Source of the DNA: a virus
Length of the DNA: 64,000 nt
IMG/VR virus record: IMGVR_UViG_3300025276_000026
Span: 1 to 64,000 of that record
Direction: 5' to 3' (one strand)
In this document: in pieces, positions 56,683-64,000 of the stretch
Layout of the letters: every line of letters begins with the position of its first letter
How positions within the stretch are numbered: the stretch's first letter is position 1
Position numbers and translations under genes: made by a program
The notes under the pieces: generated by a model
What the model saw: only the letters and a program-made list of their open reading frames with translations
The model's database searches: none
What the model was told of the DNA's origin: nothing

Positions 56683-59051
56683 TATGATATCTCCTTGATA
56701 AATTCATTTGTTAAAAATCTTGATGTAGTTTTTGCTCTCTGATTTCTTTTGAAAGCTGCCATGACTTTTGACTTCTTGGCATCGAACAATTCGTCGGACA
56801 GTTCGTCTGAACCTTCAGCCGATAACGATGAGGTTGCAGTCAAGAATAATTTTCCGTATCCGTGAGCCTCAACAACCAATCCGTTTTTTCTAATCTCCAT
56901 CCAAAGAGCTCTGTCGTTATGGTAAACTGTATCTTTATGTTCTGTGTATTGCATGATGTCCATCATGTCTGCTTTCTTGTCTAGGCAGAAGTAACCAGTG
57001 ACAGTAACGTTACAAGTTTTTGACAACCAAGACAAAAGGTTCTGAGTCTTTTTGAAGTCATTGCTGTATCTTGCACTGTATCTGTTACTTCTCTGAATTT
57101 CTTGATAAGGAAATACTTTGTTATCGTAAGGGTCAATGATTTCTGTCATCTCATTCATATCCCAAGAATCTATTCCTTGTGCTTTTGCCCAGTCGTATTT
57201 CTCATCTCTATCCCCATCATTAAGAAGTGGAGAAGAGTGTGAGTAACCATCTGTGATAACTGTTAAGATTGACTTCTCGATACTGTATGCAGTGTTGAAC
57301 TCAGGCAGTAACTTTCTCATTGCAACTAAACAATGGTTCAGAGGAGTGCCACCTAATCTGTAATTGACAGGTCTGCAACCAGTGTTGAAGTGAACGTAGT
57401 ACTCATTCTCGTCAAGTAGTAACTCAGAGTCATTGTAAAACTCATTATGTTTTGCAATAGTCTTCTCAGAACTTCTCCATCCAAACTTTCCTAGGAAGTG
57501 ATTGTTCCAAAGAGCTGCAACGTTCTTCATCATCTTTGTATATTTTTTGTTGTTCATTTCGTTAGAGAATATTTCTACAAGGTTTCCTGCGTCGGTACCG
57601 TAAGTGTATTCTTCTTCCGCTGCATATGCATCTGAGAACAAGTAGATTCTGTGAGGGATGTTAGTCGCTCTACAGAATTCTGAAAGGATAATTGTTTGTT
57701 CTAATAAGTCAGCACAACTGTTACCAATTGAACCACTCCAATCAAGTAAAACATTCACACCATGATTTTGTCCATCTGGCAAGTAAGTAACTCTTTTGAA
57801 AACGTCATCGACGATTTGATACTTTGCAAGTTTGTTCATGTCTAACTTTCCAGTTTTACCACTGAAAGCTTTAACACTTCTCATTGCAGTCTGTCTCATT
57901 TCAAATTCTTTTGCCATGTGCATAACAAGTTTCTTGTTCTTGTCTCTAAGTTTCTTAGAAGTGAACTCTGCTCTGTAATCTGATTTCGACTTGTTTTCTT
58001 TGACCCAAAAAGTATCCCAGTCAGCAAGAACTTTATCATGACCGATAACTAAATCAACATTTGATTTCTTTTTGAAAACTTCTCTTAAGTTTATTTGAGT
58101 TCTCCATGTTGGAGTGTCTTCTTGAAACATCTCTTCATTGTTATGTGCATTATGTTCAGTGATTGATTCCCTTGCTCCTTGAGCATCGTCGAAGTCTTCG
58201 GCAGTACCTTGACTACCCTCTTTACCACCAGTAGATTTTCTACCTTCTTCTTCTGACTCGTCATCGTCTTCATCGGTGTCATCTGAATCATCACCACCGT
58301 CACCGTACTCGGGTGCTTCTGGCAGGTTGTCTTCACTATCGTCTTCGTCTTCTTCTTCTGAGTCTGAAGTATCATCGTTCCACTCTTCAGAACCAGTTGA
58401 CTCGTCACCTTCTTCTTGGTCTTCGTCGTCGTCTCCCTCGGAAGGAATGTAAGTCTGAGGAACTAATGCTTCGTCGTCTTCAGTTCTTGTCTCGTTTTCT
58501 TTAGACCACTCATAGATAGCAGTTGCACAAACCACAACGTCTTCCCAAGTCTGACAAGCTTCTGCCATGTCTAGGAATACTTGTTCTTCTTTTGTTAGGT
58601 TGATTGTAATTCTTGAACCACACTTAGTAATAAGATTAATCTTATCAATTATTGAAAGTTCCTGTAAGTCTCTTTTTGCAATTCCGAAGAAGTCCTTTTC
58701 CATCAACTCATTGTATGCAGTGTAGAAAGATTTTCTTAGTCCTTGAAATTTTAGTTTGATTGCTTTCTCAATTCTGACATCCTCAACAACGTTAAGGTAA
58801 CCTTTAAGAGTTTTGTTTTTAGTCAATGCATTATGAAGACCCTCGTAAGGTGTGTTCAATGCATGACCAACTTCGTGACCCATGAACAAGTCATAAAGTT
58901 CATTACTAATTCCTTCTTTGAAAGTAGGACAAGCAAGTATCCTATTCTTGACATCGAAGTATGCAGTAGGTATTGGTTTGTGAACAATAGTAATGTTCTC
59001 AGTCGCCATTAACTTTGCAAGTTGGTCTTTTTGGTTTCTAGTATTTGTCAT
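56682..59051 (-). CDS. VWA-domain protein with HExxH and acidic linker
   Basis: 789 residues. GHEVGH (H59, E60, H63) is a zinc-peptidase-type motif near the start; a very acidic linker (about 205-270); a VWA domain with MIDAS residues D437, S439 and S441 in LLDWSGSIG; a C-terminal region with basic helices. Architecture is like CobT, the partner of CobS in metal-chelatase-type complexes. It probably works with the downstream AAA+ ATPase. Confidence 0.8.
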   Translation of the reverse strand: MTNTRNQKDQLAKLMATENITIVHKPIPTAYFDVKNRILACPTFKEGISNELYDLFMGHEVGHALNTPYEGLHNALTKNKTLKGYLNVVEDVRIEKAIKLKFQGLRKSFYTAYNELMEKDFFGIAKRDLQELSIIDKINLITKCGSRITINLTKEEQVFLDMAEACQTWEDVVVCATAIYEWSKENETRTEDDEALVPQTYIPSEGDDDEDQEEGDESTGSEEWNDDTSDSEEEDEDDSEDNLPEAPEYGDGGDDSDDTDEDDDESEEEGRKSTGGKEGSQGTAEDFDDAQGARESITEHNAHNNEEMFQEDTPTWRTQINLREVFKKKSNVDLVIGHDKVLADWDTFWVKENKSKSDYRAEFTSKKLRDKNKKLVMHMAKEFEMRQTAMRSVKAFSGKTGKLDMNKLAKYQIVDDVFKRVTYLPDGQNHGVNVLLDWSGSIGNSCADLLEQTIILSEFCRATNIPHRIYLFSDAYAAEEEYTYGTDAGNLVEIFSNEMNNKKYTKMMKNVAALWNNHFLGKFGWRSSEKTIAKHNEFYNDSELLLDENEYYVHFNTGCRPVNYRLGGTPLNHCLVAMRKLLPEFNTAYSIEKSILTVITDGYSHSSPLLNDGDRDEKYDWAKAQGIDSWDMNEMTEIIDPYDNKVFPYQEIQRSNRYSARYSNDFKKTQNLLSWLSKTCNVTVTGYFCLDKKADMMDIMQYTEHKDTVYHNDRALWMEIRKNGLVVEAHGYGKLFLTATSSLSAEGSDELSDELFDAKKSKVMAAFKRNQRAKTTSRFLTNEFIKEIS

Positions 59052-59079
59052 AATTAATTTGTTTCCCGATTCAGACTAT

Positions 59080-59109
59080 AGTATATCAAAATAGCTGATG
59101 CATTGTCAA
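59080..59109 (-). promoter_or_regulatory. Sigma70-like promoter for the VWA gene
   Basis: TTGACA, 18 bp, TATACT, leader of about 22 nt. Confidence 0.78.
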
Positions 59110-59112
59110 GGC

Positions 59113-59295
59113 TTAGATTGTAATAAATTTTCGTCTTGATTTTGAGAATTGTTTCATTGGAGACTTGAAGATGATTTCTTCAGTGGTTCCTTGTTTGATA
59201 TAACCAACTAACTGTAAAGCTTTGTTTACTATGTAAGTGTGGTTCTTGCATGGGTATTCACCCCAATCTGTAATCTCTTTTAAATAAGTATTCAT
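59113..59295 (-). CDS. Small basic protein, 60 aa
   Basis: A short protein with a basic C-terminus (KQFSKSRRKFITI). Its start overlaps the stop of the upstream 54-aa gene. No family recognised. Confidence 0.55.
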   Translation of the reverse strand: MNTYLKEITDWGEYPCKNHTYIVNKALQLVGYIKQGTTEEIIFKSPMKQFSKSRRKFITI

Positions 59296-59459
59296 TATAC
59301 AGTATCCAAATGTGTTCTAAGTTGATTGAAATATACCTTTCCAATATTTGGATAATTCATAACCTGTCTATAGTGTTGAACAATATTTTCCTTAGTAAGT
59401 TTGACACCAAGGTCACTTTCAATCCAAGACAATACTATTAAGAATTTTTGATGTTTCAT
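59295..59459 (-). CDS. Small protein, 54 aa
   Basis: Frame from ATG 59459 to TAA 59295 (TAATG overlap). It is helical, with LIVLSWIESDLGVKLTKENI, a pattern like a small HTH but not confirmed. Confidence 0.5.
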   Translation of the reverse strand: MKHQKFLIVLSWIESDLGVKLTKENIVQHYRQVMNYPNIGKVYFNQLRTHLDTV

Positions 59460-59755
59460 TATGCAGCGACCTTTAAGTAGGTAGTGTATGATTCGTAGTG
59501 ACCACTTGTTCCGATTGCAGAGTTGTCACATCCTCTTCCGTCTGTCCACATTTCTAACTCGATGTTATCATATGAAGTTGAAGGGATTAACACTTTAGGA
59601 TATTTTTGTTTAAGGTTCCAATCATACTCGTGGTTGATTGATGTAATCTTGACGACTAGATGGTCGTCATGAATTTCTTTGAGGTAACCATTGTAGTAGT
59701 CACCGTTCTGTTTCCACTGTACTTGTTCGTACTCTTCTAACCACTCATCCCACAT
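59459..59755 (-). CDS. Hypothetical protein, 98 aa
   Basis: The start is set at 59755 (MWDEWLEEYEQ) because GGAGTC lies upstream and the ATG overlaps the previous stop as TAATG; a longer frame upstream is a shadow of the 41-aa gene. A beta-rich protein with aromatic residues (WDEWLEEYEQVQW). Function unknown. Confidence 0.55.
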   Translation of the reverse strand: MWDEWLEEYEQVQWKQNGDYYNGYLKEIHDDHLVVKITSINHEYDWNLKQKYPKVLIPSTSYDNIELEMWTDGRGCDNSAIGTSGHYESYTTYLKVAA

Positions 59756-59880
59756 TATGACTGACTCCTTAAAAGTGCAGTTGCATATTCCGTCATGGAA
59801 ACACCCTCGGCACCAGTGTACTTTGATAACTTGCTGATGTTTACAGCAGTAAGTTTCATACAGATTTCTTGAATAGTCAT
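59755..59880 (-). CDS. Small helical protein, 41 aa
   Basis: From ATG 59880 (AGAGGAAC upstream) to TAA 59755. It is a compact helix-turn-helix-like peptide (KLSKYTGAEGVSMTEYATAL), the first gene after a sigma70-like promoter. Confidence 0.55.
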   Translation of the reverse strand: MTIQEICMKLTAVNISKLSKYTGAEGVSMTEYATALLRSQS

Positions 59881-59913
59881 ATTTGTTCCTCTTTGATTTT
59901 TCATTATATACAT

Positions 59914-59943
59914 AGTATAACAAAAAGCCAGAGGCATCGTCAA
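59914..59943 (-). promoter_or_regulatory. Sigma70-like promoter for the small-gene operon
   Basis: TTGACG, 18 bp, TATACT; leader of about 27 nt. Confidence 0.72.
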
Positions 59944-59950
59944 GGCATGA

Positions 59951-60619
59951 TTAGCGAAGGATGTGGGAGTTTCTTTCTCGGATTTGGTGTTGGTTTTCGT
60001 CTAGGTTTAGACGTTCGTCGACTAGGATTCTGTCCTCGATATCTGTGAACCACATTGAAATGGTGTGTCTCGAGCCCCTTCTCACAGTTTGTACGCCATG
60101 TTCAAGGTATAGACCTTGGAATAGAAGACCCCCAGCGGTCTCTATGGGATGCTCATGGCCTATTGGGAAGGTGTCACTGGGTGGAAAATAAGTTGTTCCA
60201 CCACGGAAATTGTCGTTTAAATAAAGGATGCACGTCCATTCTCTAGAGTTTCCTTTCTCGGGAACTGCATTTTCATTAATCTCTGAATTAGAATAGGTAT
60301 CGTAGTGTGGTTTTTGTACTCCACCAATTTCCCATTCGTTAAGTGCAATCATTTCGGGATAGAAATGTTGTCCTGTTTCTTTGTATATTTCGGATGTACA
60401 TTGCTGAGCTGCACGTCTAATACAATCACGAACCCATGGGGTTTTTATGTGAACGTAATCAATAGCACGGTAATCTGTACCGTCACCAATTGTTCTTAGA
60501 TGTTTATGCTTTAGATGATACGTTATCAGACTCTTGCAGTCTTGTGGACTCAACATGTTCTGAAGACTTATCGGCTGATACACTTTGGATGTATTTGGCA
60601 AGTGCTTGTCGTTTCTCAT
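59951..60619 (-). CDS. 2OG-Fe(II) oxygenase, prolyl-4-hydroxylase-like
   Basis: HYDTYSN (H-x-D), CILYLNDNFRGGTTYF, the distal histidine in LYLEHGV and an arginine/histidine before SMWF define the P4H core. N-terminal VYQPISLQNMLSPQDCKSL is the usual P4H entry strand. The 116-nt overlap with peptide deformylase is unusually long, but the start at 60619 fits the family; a later ATG at 60556 is possible. Confidence 0.75.
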   Translation of the reverse strand: MRNDKHLPNTSKVYQPISLQNMLSPQDCKSLITYHLKHKHLRTIGDGTDYRAIDYVHIKTPWVRDCIRRAAQQCTSEIYKETGQHFYPEMIALNEWEIGGVQKPHYDTYSNSEINENAVPEKGNSREWTCILYLNDNFRGGTTYFPPSDTFPIGHEHPIETAGGLLFQGLYLEHGVQTVRRGSRHTISMWFTDIEDRILVDERLNLDENQHQIRERNSHILR

Positions 60620-61118
60620 ACTCTATTCTCTTAGCTTTTTCTTTAGGTCGTGATTTCAATGCACGGTCTAGTTTCAATTTTGAAGCACGTTGTAAAAAGA
60701 TGATACCATTAAGATGGTCAACTTCATGTTGAACACATCTTGATGCGAGTCCATCTAGACTTATAACTATTTCTTCACCTTGTGCAGTCTGATATTTTAG
60801 TTCTATCATCTTTGCACGTTTAATCATAAGGTACATATCGGGGAACGATAAGCAACCTTCTTTCATCAAATCTGTTTCTTGGGATATCTTTGTTATCTCG
60901 GGATTAAAGAAACATACATTTCCTTGGTCTTGAGATTTCATTACAAAGACTCTTGCATCCAGTCCTACTTGGTTTGCACTCAAACCTATTCCACCGAATC
61001 TACCCATTGCATCTGACAATGCTTTTTCTATTTCTTCTGCATCCGTTCTTTTTTCAAAGTCGAAAGTTTGTGGTGGGGTTCTTAAAACCTTTGAGGCTTC
61101 TTCTATCAATTGATACAT
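60504..61118 (-). CDS. def: Peptide deformylase
   Basis: The three family motifs are complete: GIGLSANQVG (about 43-52), EGCLSFP (C89) and QHEVDHL (H131, E132, H135). It removes the formyl group from new proteins. Phage deformylases speed this step for viral proteins. The 204-aa length includes an extra C-terminal tail, which is also read by the overlapping dioxygenase gene. Confidence 0.93.
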   Translation of the reverse strand: MYQLIEEASKVLRTPPQTFDFEKRTDAEEIEKALSDAMGRFGGIGLSANQVGLDARVFVMKSQDQGNVCFFNPEITKISQETDLMKEGCLSFPDMYLMIKRAKMIELKYQTAQGEEIVISLDGLASRCVQHEVDHLNGIIFLQRASKLKLDRALKSRPKEKAKRIEYEKRQALAKYIQSVSADKSSEHVESTRLQESDNVSSKA

Positions 61119-61120
61119 AT

Positions 61121-62464
61121 TTATTTCTTAAGTAGACCGTTATATTTAACGGCAAGGTTATAATATTGCCCGAGTTTCTTAAGTCCAGCATGTCCTGCCT
61201 TGTTAGTCCTCACTGACATCTGCATGGTATACGTTGTATCTTTCGATGCAAGATGTATAAACCAATTTTGTTTTGATGATTTAGAAGCTTCTGCTTTAAT
61301 GAACTTAACTACTGGTAAAAATACTCCGAGTTCATCATCATCTGTAACCTGCTCATACGTGGAACCAATTCCTTTAATAACTTTGGTTGGAACGCCTGGG
61401 GCTTCACGTAAAATTTCTTTCTTTATATAGTCAAATGATTTGCCACCTTGTTTCCCATTCTTATTGAATAGGTCTATCAGTGATTGACGGACTATCTCTA
61501 GTACTTGATTGTAGTACTCTTCATATTGTTTGTTGTTATTTTTATCTAAGTCCTTTAGAACTTGTTGTGTAGTCTTTCTATCTTTACTATCATACGTTGC
61601 AGAAGAAGGCATACCTTCAATCTTTGAGTATACTTTCTTATGTAAGTCTAGTGATAGTTTCTTAACATCTTTACCACTTGAAAATGCTTGGAATACTGGA
61701 TTCACATATGTGTTAAGTTTTGGTTCTGAAGTTTTCTTACCACCTGCTTTAAGAGAGGTTCCTAAGAGAGCTCCATCTGTAAATTGTAAAAAGATATCGC
61801 CTGGATGTTTGGGTGGGACTCCAGCTGGTTTTGCACGGTACCCCCAAAAGACACTCTTGATTGATTTTTCTTTCATCTCATCATAGATATACTTTGTAAT
61901 ACCTATTGCATTCTCAACCTTCTCTGTAAACTTGGATGACTCTTCTGCTTGTGCAATGAAATCTTTTGCTGATTGTTTGTCTGAAGCACCAACACATTTT
62001 AACTTGTCAACGTCCTGTGTAAGTATCCACTCATAGAATGATGGTACCGACTTAGGTTTGTAACGTTTTTCCCATGCAATGCAAGGGAAGAGTTCTGTGA
62101 TACTTGAATTCAGTGTTGTCTCATTCATGCCACCACTCTTGGGTTTAAACATGATGATTGCACGGTCTCCATTCAATGATGGGATAAAGATAGGGTCAAA
62201 ACTTGATAGAGAACTTCCTTTAACTTCTGCAGTAATATCTGCATTCCTTAATTTCTTTTCCATCTCATCTCTATCAGCATCTCTGTCCTGTGTCTTAACA
62301 ACAAAAACTGTAGTCTTAGTATTAGATTTCTTATGCTTCTCAATCGTCAACCCATCTATTACTTCCGAAGGTAGGTCATTGACTTCTAATGCTTCGTCGA
62401 GTGAAGGAATATCTAGTCTGATATCCTCAAGTTTGGGGTCGAGTAATTCGTTGAATGATTTCAT
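61121..62464 (-). CDS. Conserved phage protein, 447 aa, possible nuclease fold
   Basis: It begins MKSFNELLDPK, like the capsid-targeted group. A central HPGDIFLQFTDGALLGTSLKAG looks like the D-x(13)-SxK core of PD-(D/E)XK nucleases, followed by a charged helical region. Not recognised by family. The ATG is exactly five bases after GATAAATA. Confidence 0.5.
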   Translation of the reverse strand: MKSFNELLDPKLEDIRLDIPSLDEALEVNDLPSEVIDGLTIEKHKKSNTKTTVFVVKTQDRDADRDEMEKKLRNADITAEVKGSSLSSFDPIFIPSLNGDRAIIMFKPKSGGMNETTLNSSITELFPCIAWEKRYKPKSVPSFYEWILTQDVDKLKCVGASDKQSAKDFIAQAEESSKFTEKVENAIGITKYIYDEMKEKSIKSVFWGYRAKPAGVPPKHPGDIFLQFTDGALLGTSLKAGGKKTSEPKLNTYVNPVFQAFSSGKDVKKLSLDLHKKVYSKIEGMPSSATYDSKDRKTTQQVLKDLDKNNNKQYEEYYNQVLEIVRQSLIDLFNKNGKQGGKSFDYIKKEILREAPGVPTKVIKGIGSTYEQVTDDDELGVFLPVVKFIKAEASKSSKQNWFIHLASKDTTYTMQMSVRTNKAGHAGLKKLGQYYNLAVKYNGLLKK

Positions 62465-62469
62465 AATAC

Positions 62470-62477
62470 TATTTATC
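62470..62477 (-). promoter_or_regulatory. Late box GATAAATA, 5 nt before ATG
   Basis: GATAAATA, GTATT, ATG at 62464. It lies directly after the gp46 stop. Confidence 0.58.
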
Positions 62478-64000
62478 CTATTCTGCTAGTCTAGAGAAGT
62501 TTTTGTACTTCTCAAATCTTAACACATTACTGAACTTATCATATAATGTATCTCCTTTATGACTAATGATAAATGCATTTACTCCATCTGTCAAGGTGTT
62601 TAACAGCTTTAAAAATTCATCTGTACCTGTAACGTCTAGAGATGAGTCAAATACTTCATCTAAAATAAGTAGATTAGTGTTCACACTGTTCTTCATTCTT
62701 GCAACACTTCTCCATGTGAATAGTAGTGCAAGGTCGATTCTCATCTTCTCACCTTGAGAAAAGTTTTCGTATTTGAATACGTCACGGAATCTTGATTTAA
62801 TTGTTTCATCGAATGATTCGTCCAATTCAAACCCAACATAGAACTCAAGTTGTGCTAGATACTTATTAATAAGCTTGTTCATGATAGGAACGTACTGTTT
62901 AATAATCTTCTCTTTAACACCTTGGTCTCTGAGAAGCATGGTTGCAATCTCATAGTAATGTGTTTTGTCTATTAAGGATTTGTTTTTGGTGTGTAGGATA
63001 TCTAATTGGTCTTCACCTTCAGTAATTCTTTCATGTACGTCTGAACCACCAGTGGTCTCTACCTTTAAGGTTTCTATCTCTTCACTAATCTTTTGAATGT
63101 ACTTTTGATTAGATAGAATTTCAGTTTGATGTAACCCTACTTGTCTTTGTATTTGGTCGATGCCGTGTTGGATGTCACAGATTTCAATGATACGGTTTGA
63201 ACAATTCCATAATCCTTCTTCAATCTGTTTGAGCGCAGAAGCAATCTCCGTTGCCTTCGTACTCTTTGATTTGAGATGTTCTTTCTTATGTTCCTCATCT
63301 AACCCCTGTTTGCATGTTGGACATTCGTCGTTCTCTTCATAAAACTCAACTTCTTTCAATGCTTTATTACGTGCATTCGTGAGTTGCTTTTCCACATCTT
63401 GTAAGTCTTTCAACTTCTTATTGATGGAATCTCTATCAGAAATTGTCAACTGAATAGTATTAATTTCTGTGGTATTACTATCTATGACTTCTAAAAGCTC
63501 ACCGATATTTTTATTGGTATCAATAATGGTTTCTTGGAACTGGGTAATCTTTTGCATTCTATTCTCAGTCATCACTTTAACTTGTTCGTTTAAGCCACTG
63601 AGTCTTTCTTCTAGAATTTCAACTTGATGTTGGGTATCCTTCAAGTCAATTTGATGAGCAGCTTTCTTCTTACGAAGTAGTTGCATCATGGTTGTAAAGA
63701 TGTTTATATCAAGTAAGTCTTCTACCAGTTTCCTTCTATCCTTTGCTCTCAATTGCATAAAGGGTGTGAAGTTGGCAGAACCTAGGATTGCAACCTGTGT
63801 AAATGAGCGATAAGACATCTTTAGAATGTTACGTTCTAGATGGTCTTGGTAGTCTCTTACTGTTGCATCTTGGTTTACAAATACGTCATCGACATACAGT
63901 TCAAAGATGTTTGGTTTGATACCACGGATTATTTTGTATTCTCTTTTACCAATATAAAAGAACACCTCAACGACCATAGCTTTCTCGTTGATACTATTAA
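62478..64000 (-). CDS. 46: Recombination nuclease subunit, T4 gp46-like (partial)
   Basis: This SMC-type ATPase has YRSFTQVAILGSANFTPFM, a zinc-hook CPTC, coiled coils (about 100-360), a SQGEK signature near FSQGEKMRID and Walker B LLILDEVFDS. The N-terminal Walker A half lies outside the window, since the frame runs on past position 64000. With gp47 it processes DNA ends. The C-terminus is complete. Confidence 0.9.
   Translation of the reverse strand, partial: NSINEKAMVVEVFFYIGKREYKIIRGIKPNIFELYVDDVFVNQDATVRDYQDHLERNILKMSYRSFTQVAILGSANFTPFMQLRAKDRRKLVEDLLDINIFTTMMQLLRKKKAAHQIDLKDTQHQVEILEERLSGLNEQVKVMTENRMQKITQFQETIIDTNKNIGELLEVIDSNTTEINTIQLTISDRDSINKKLKDLQDVEKQLTNARNKALKEVEFYEENDECPTCKQGLDEEHKKEHLKSKSTKATEIASALKQIEEGLWNCSNRIIEICDIQHGIDQIQRQVGLHQTEILSNQKYIQKISEEIETLKVETTGGSDVHERITEGEDQLDILHTKNKSLIDKTHYYEIATMLLRDQGVKEKIIKQYVPIMNKLINKYLAQLEFYVGFELDESFDETIKSRFRDVFKYENFSQGEKMRIDLALLFTWRSVARMKNSVNTNLLILDEVFDSSLDVTGTDEFLKLLNTLTDGVNAFIISHKGDTLYDKFSNVLRFEKYKNFSRLAE

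Noticed and set aside
55099-59051. Cobalamin biosynthesis genes cobS/cobT
   Set aside because: Family resemblance only; no other cobalamin genes are present, so MoxR/VWA is the safer call.
59756-59923. N-terminal extension of the 98-aa gene
   Set aside because: The extension overlaps the 41-aa gene, which has a better ribosome site, and TAATG coupling supports the start at 59755.
1-64000. CRISPR array, insertion sequence, integrase or attachment site
   Set aside because: No regularly spaced repeats, transposase, integrase or att-like duplication was seen; tRNA genes are intact and not flanked by copies.

Overview
This window looks like part of the genome of a T4-like myovirus infecting a marine, heterotrophic, Gram-negative bacterium. 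The evidence is a near-complete T4-type replication set (gp43 polymerase, gp44/gp62 clamp loader, gp45 clamp, gp41 helicase, gp61 primase, UvsX, gp46, RegA), class Ia ribonucleotide reductase, spanins, a T4-type lysozyme, three tRNA genes with encoded CCA, AT-rich sequence and almost complete one-strand coding. There are no photosynthesis genes, so a cyanobacterial host is unlikely. Curli-type secretion genes, a TorF-type porin, lipoproteins and IscU point to a proteobacterial host. The exact host is an inference. Everything except the gene at the extreme left edge is on the minus strand, so genes are transcribed from right to left in these coordinates.

Layout from left to right. 0-9 kb: a cluster of 2-oxoglutarate/Fe(II) dioxygenase-like genes with an outer-membrane porin, spanins, tRNA-Ala and tRNA-Arg. 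9-17 kb: nucleotide metabolism (deoxynucleotidase, glutaredoxin, QueC-like PP-loop enzyme, nrdB, another dioxygenase, nrdA) and primase. 17-29 kb: a membrane coiled-coil protein, tRNA-Thr and a long run of proteins that look like head-internal, scaffold or virion proteins, ending with an NMNAT-kinase fusion and a KxDG (DUF6267-like) protein. 29-32 kb: a large surface lipoprotein and small genes. 32-39 kb: helicase, UvsX, nuclease, IscU, DNA polymerase. 39-44 kb: lysozyme, then a P-loop kinase, a ParB-like protein, a TET/JBP-like dioxygenase and a C5-cytosine methyltransferase, which together suggest a cytosine hypermodification pathway; then peroxiredoxin. 44-51 kb: Hsp20, then one tight operon with a CHASE2 adenylate cyclase, two curlin-like proteins, FecR, CsgG, CsgF and two small membrane proteins. 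51-56 kb: RegA, clamp loader, clamp and a MoxR ATPase. 56-64 kb: a VWA/HExxH protein, small genes, peptide deformylase, another dioxygenase, and gp46 running off the right edge.

Two promoter classes can be read directly. One is sigma70-like (TTGACA, 17-18 bp, TATAAT or TATACT; 13 clear sites and one weaker). The other is a T4-late-like box (ATAAATA, TATAAATA or CTAAATA). In many cases either box is placed so that the predicted transcript starts on the A of the start codon: 6-7 nt after the -10 at six early sites, exactly 5 nt after the late box at seven late sites. This predicts widespread leaderless mRNAs. No stretch over 300 bases lacks a gene. The two most interesting gene systems are the MTase/TET-like/ParB-like/kinase cassette (39.7-43.5 kb) and the curli-like secretion operon joined to FecR and a CHASE2 cyclase (44.7-51.3 kb).
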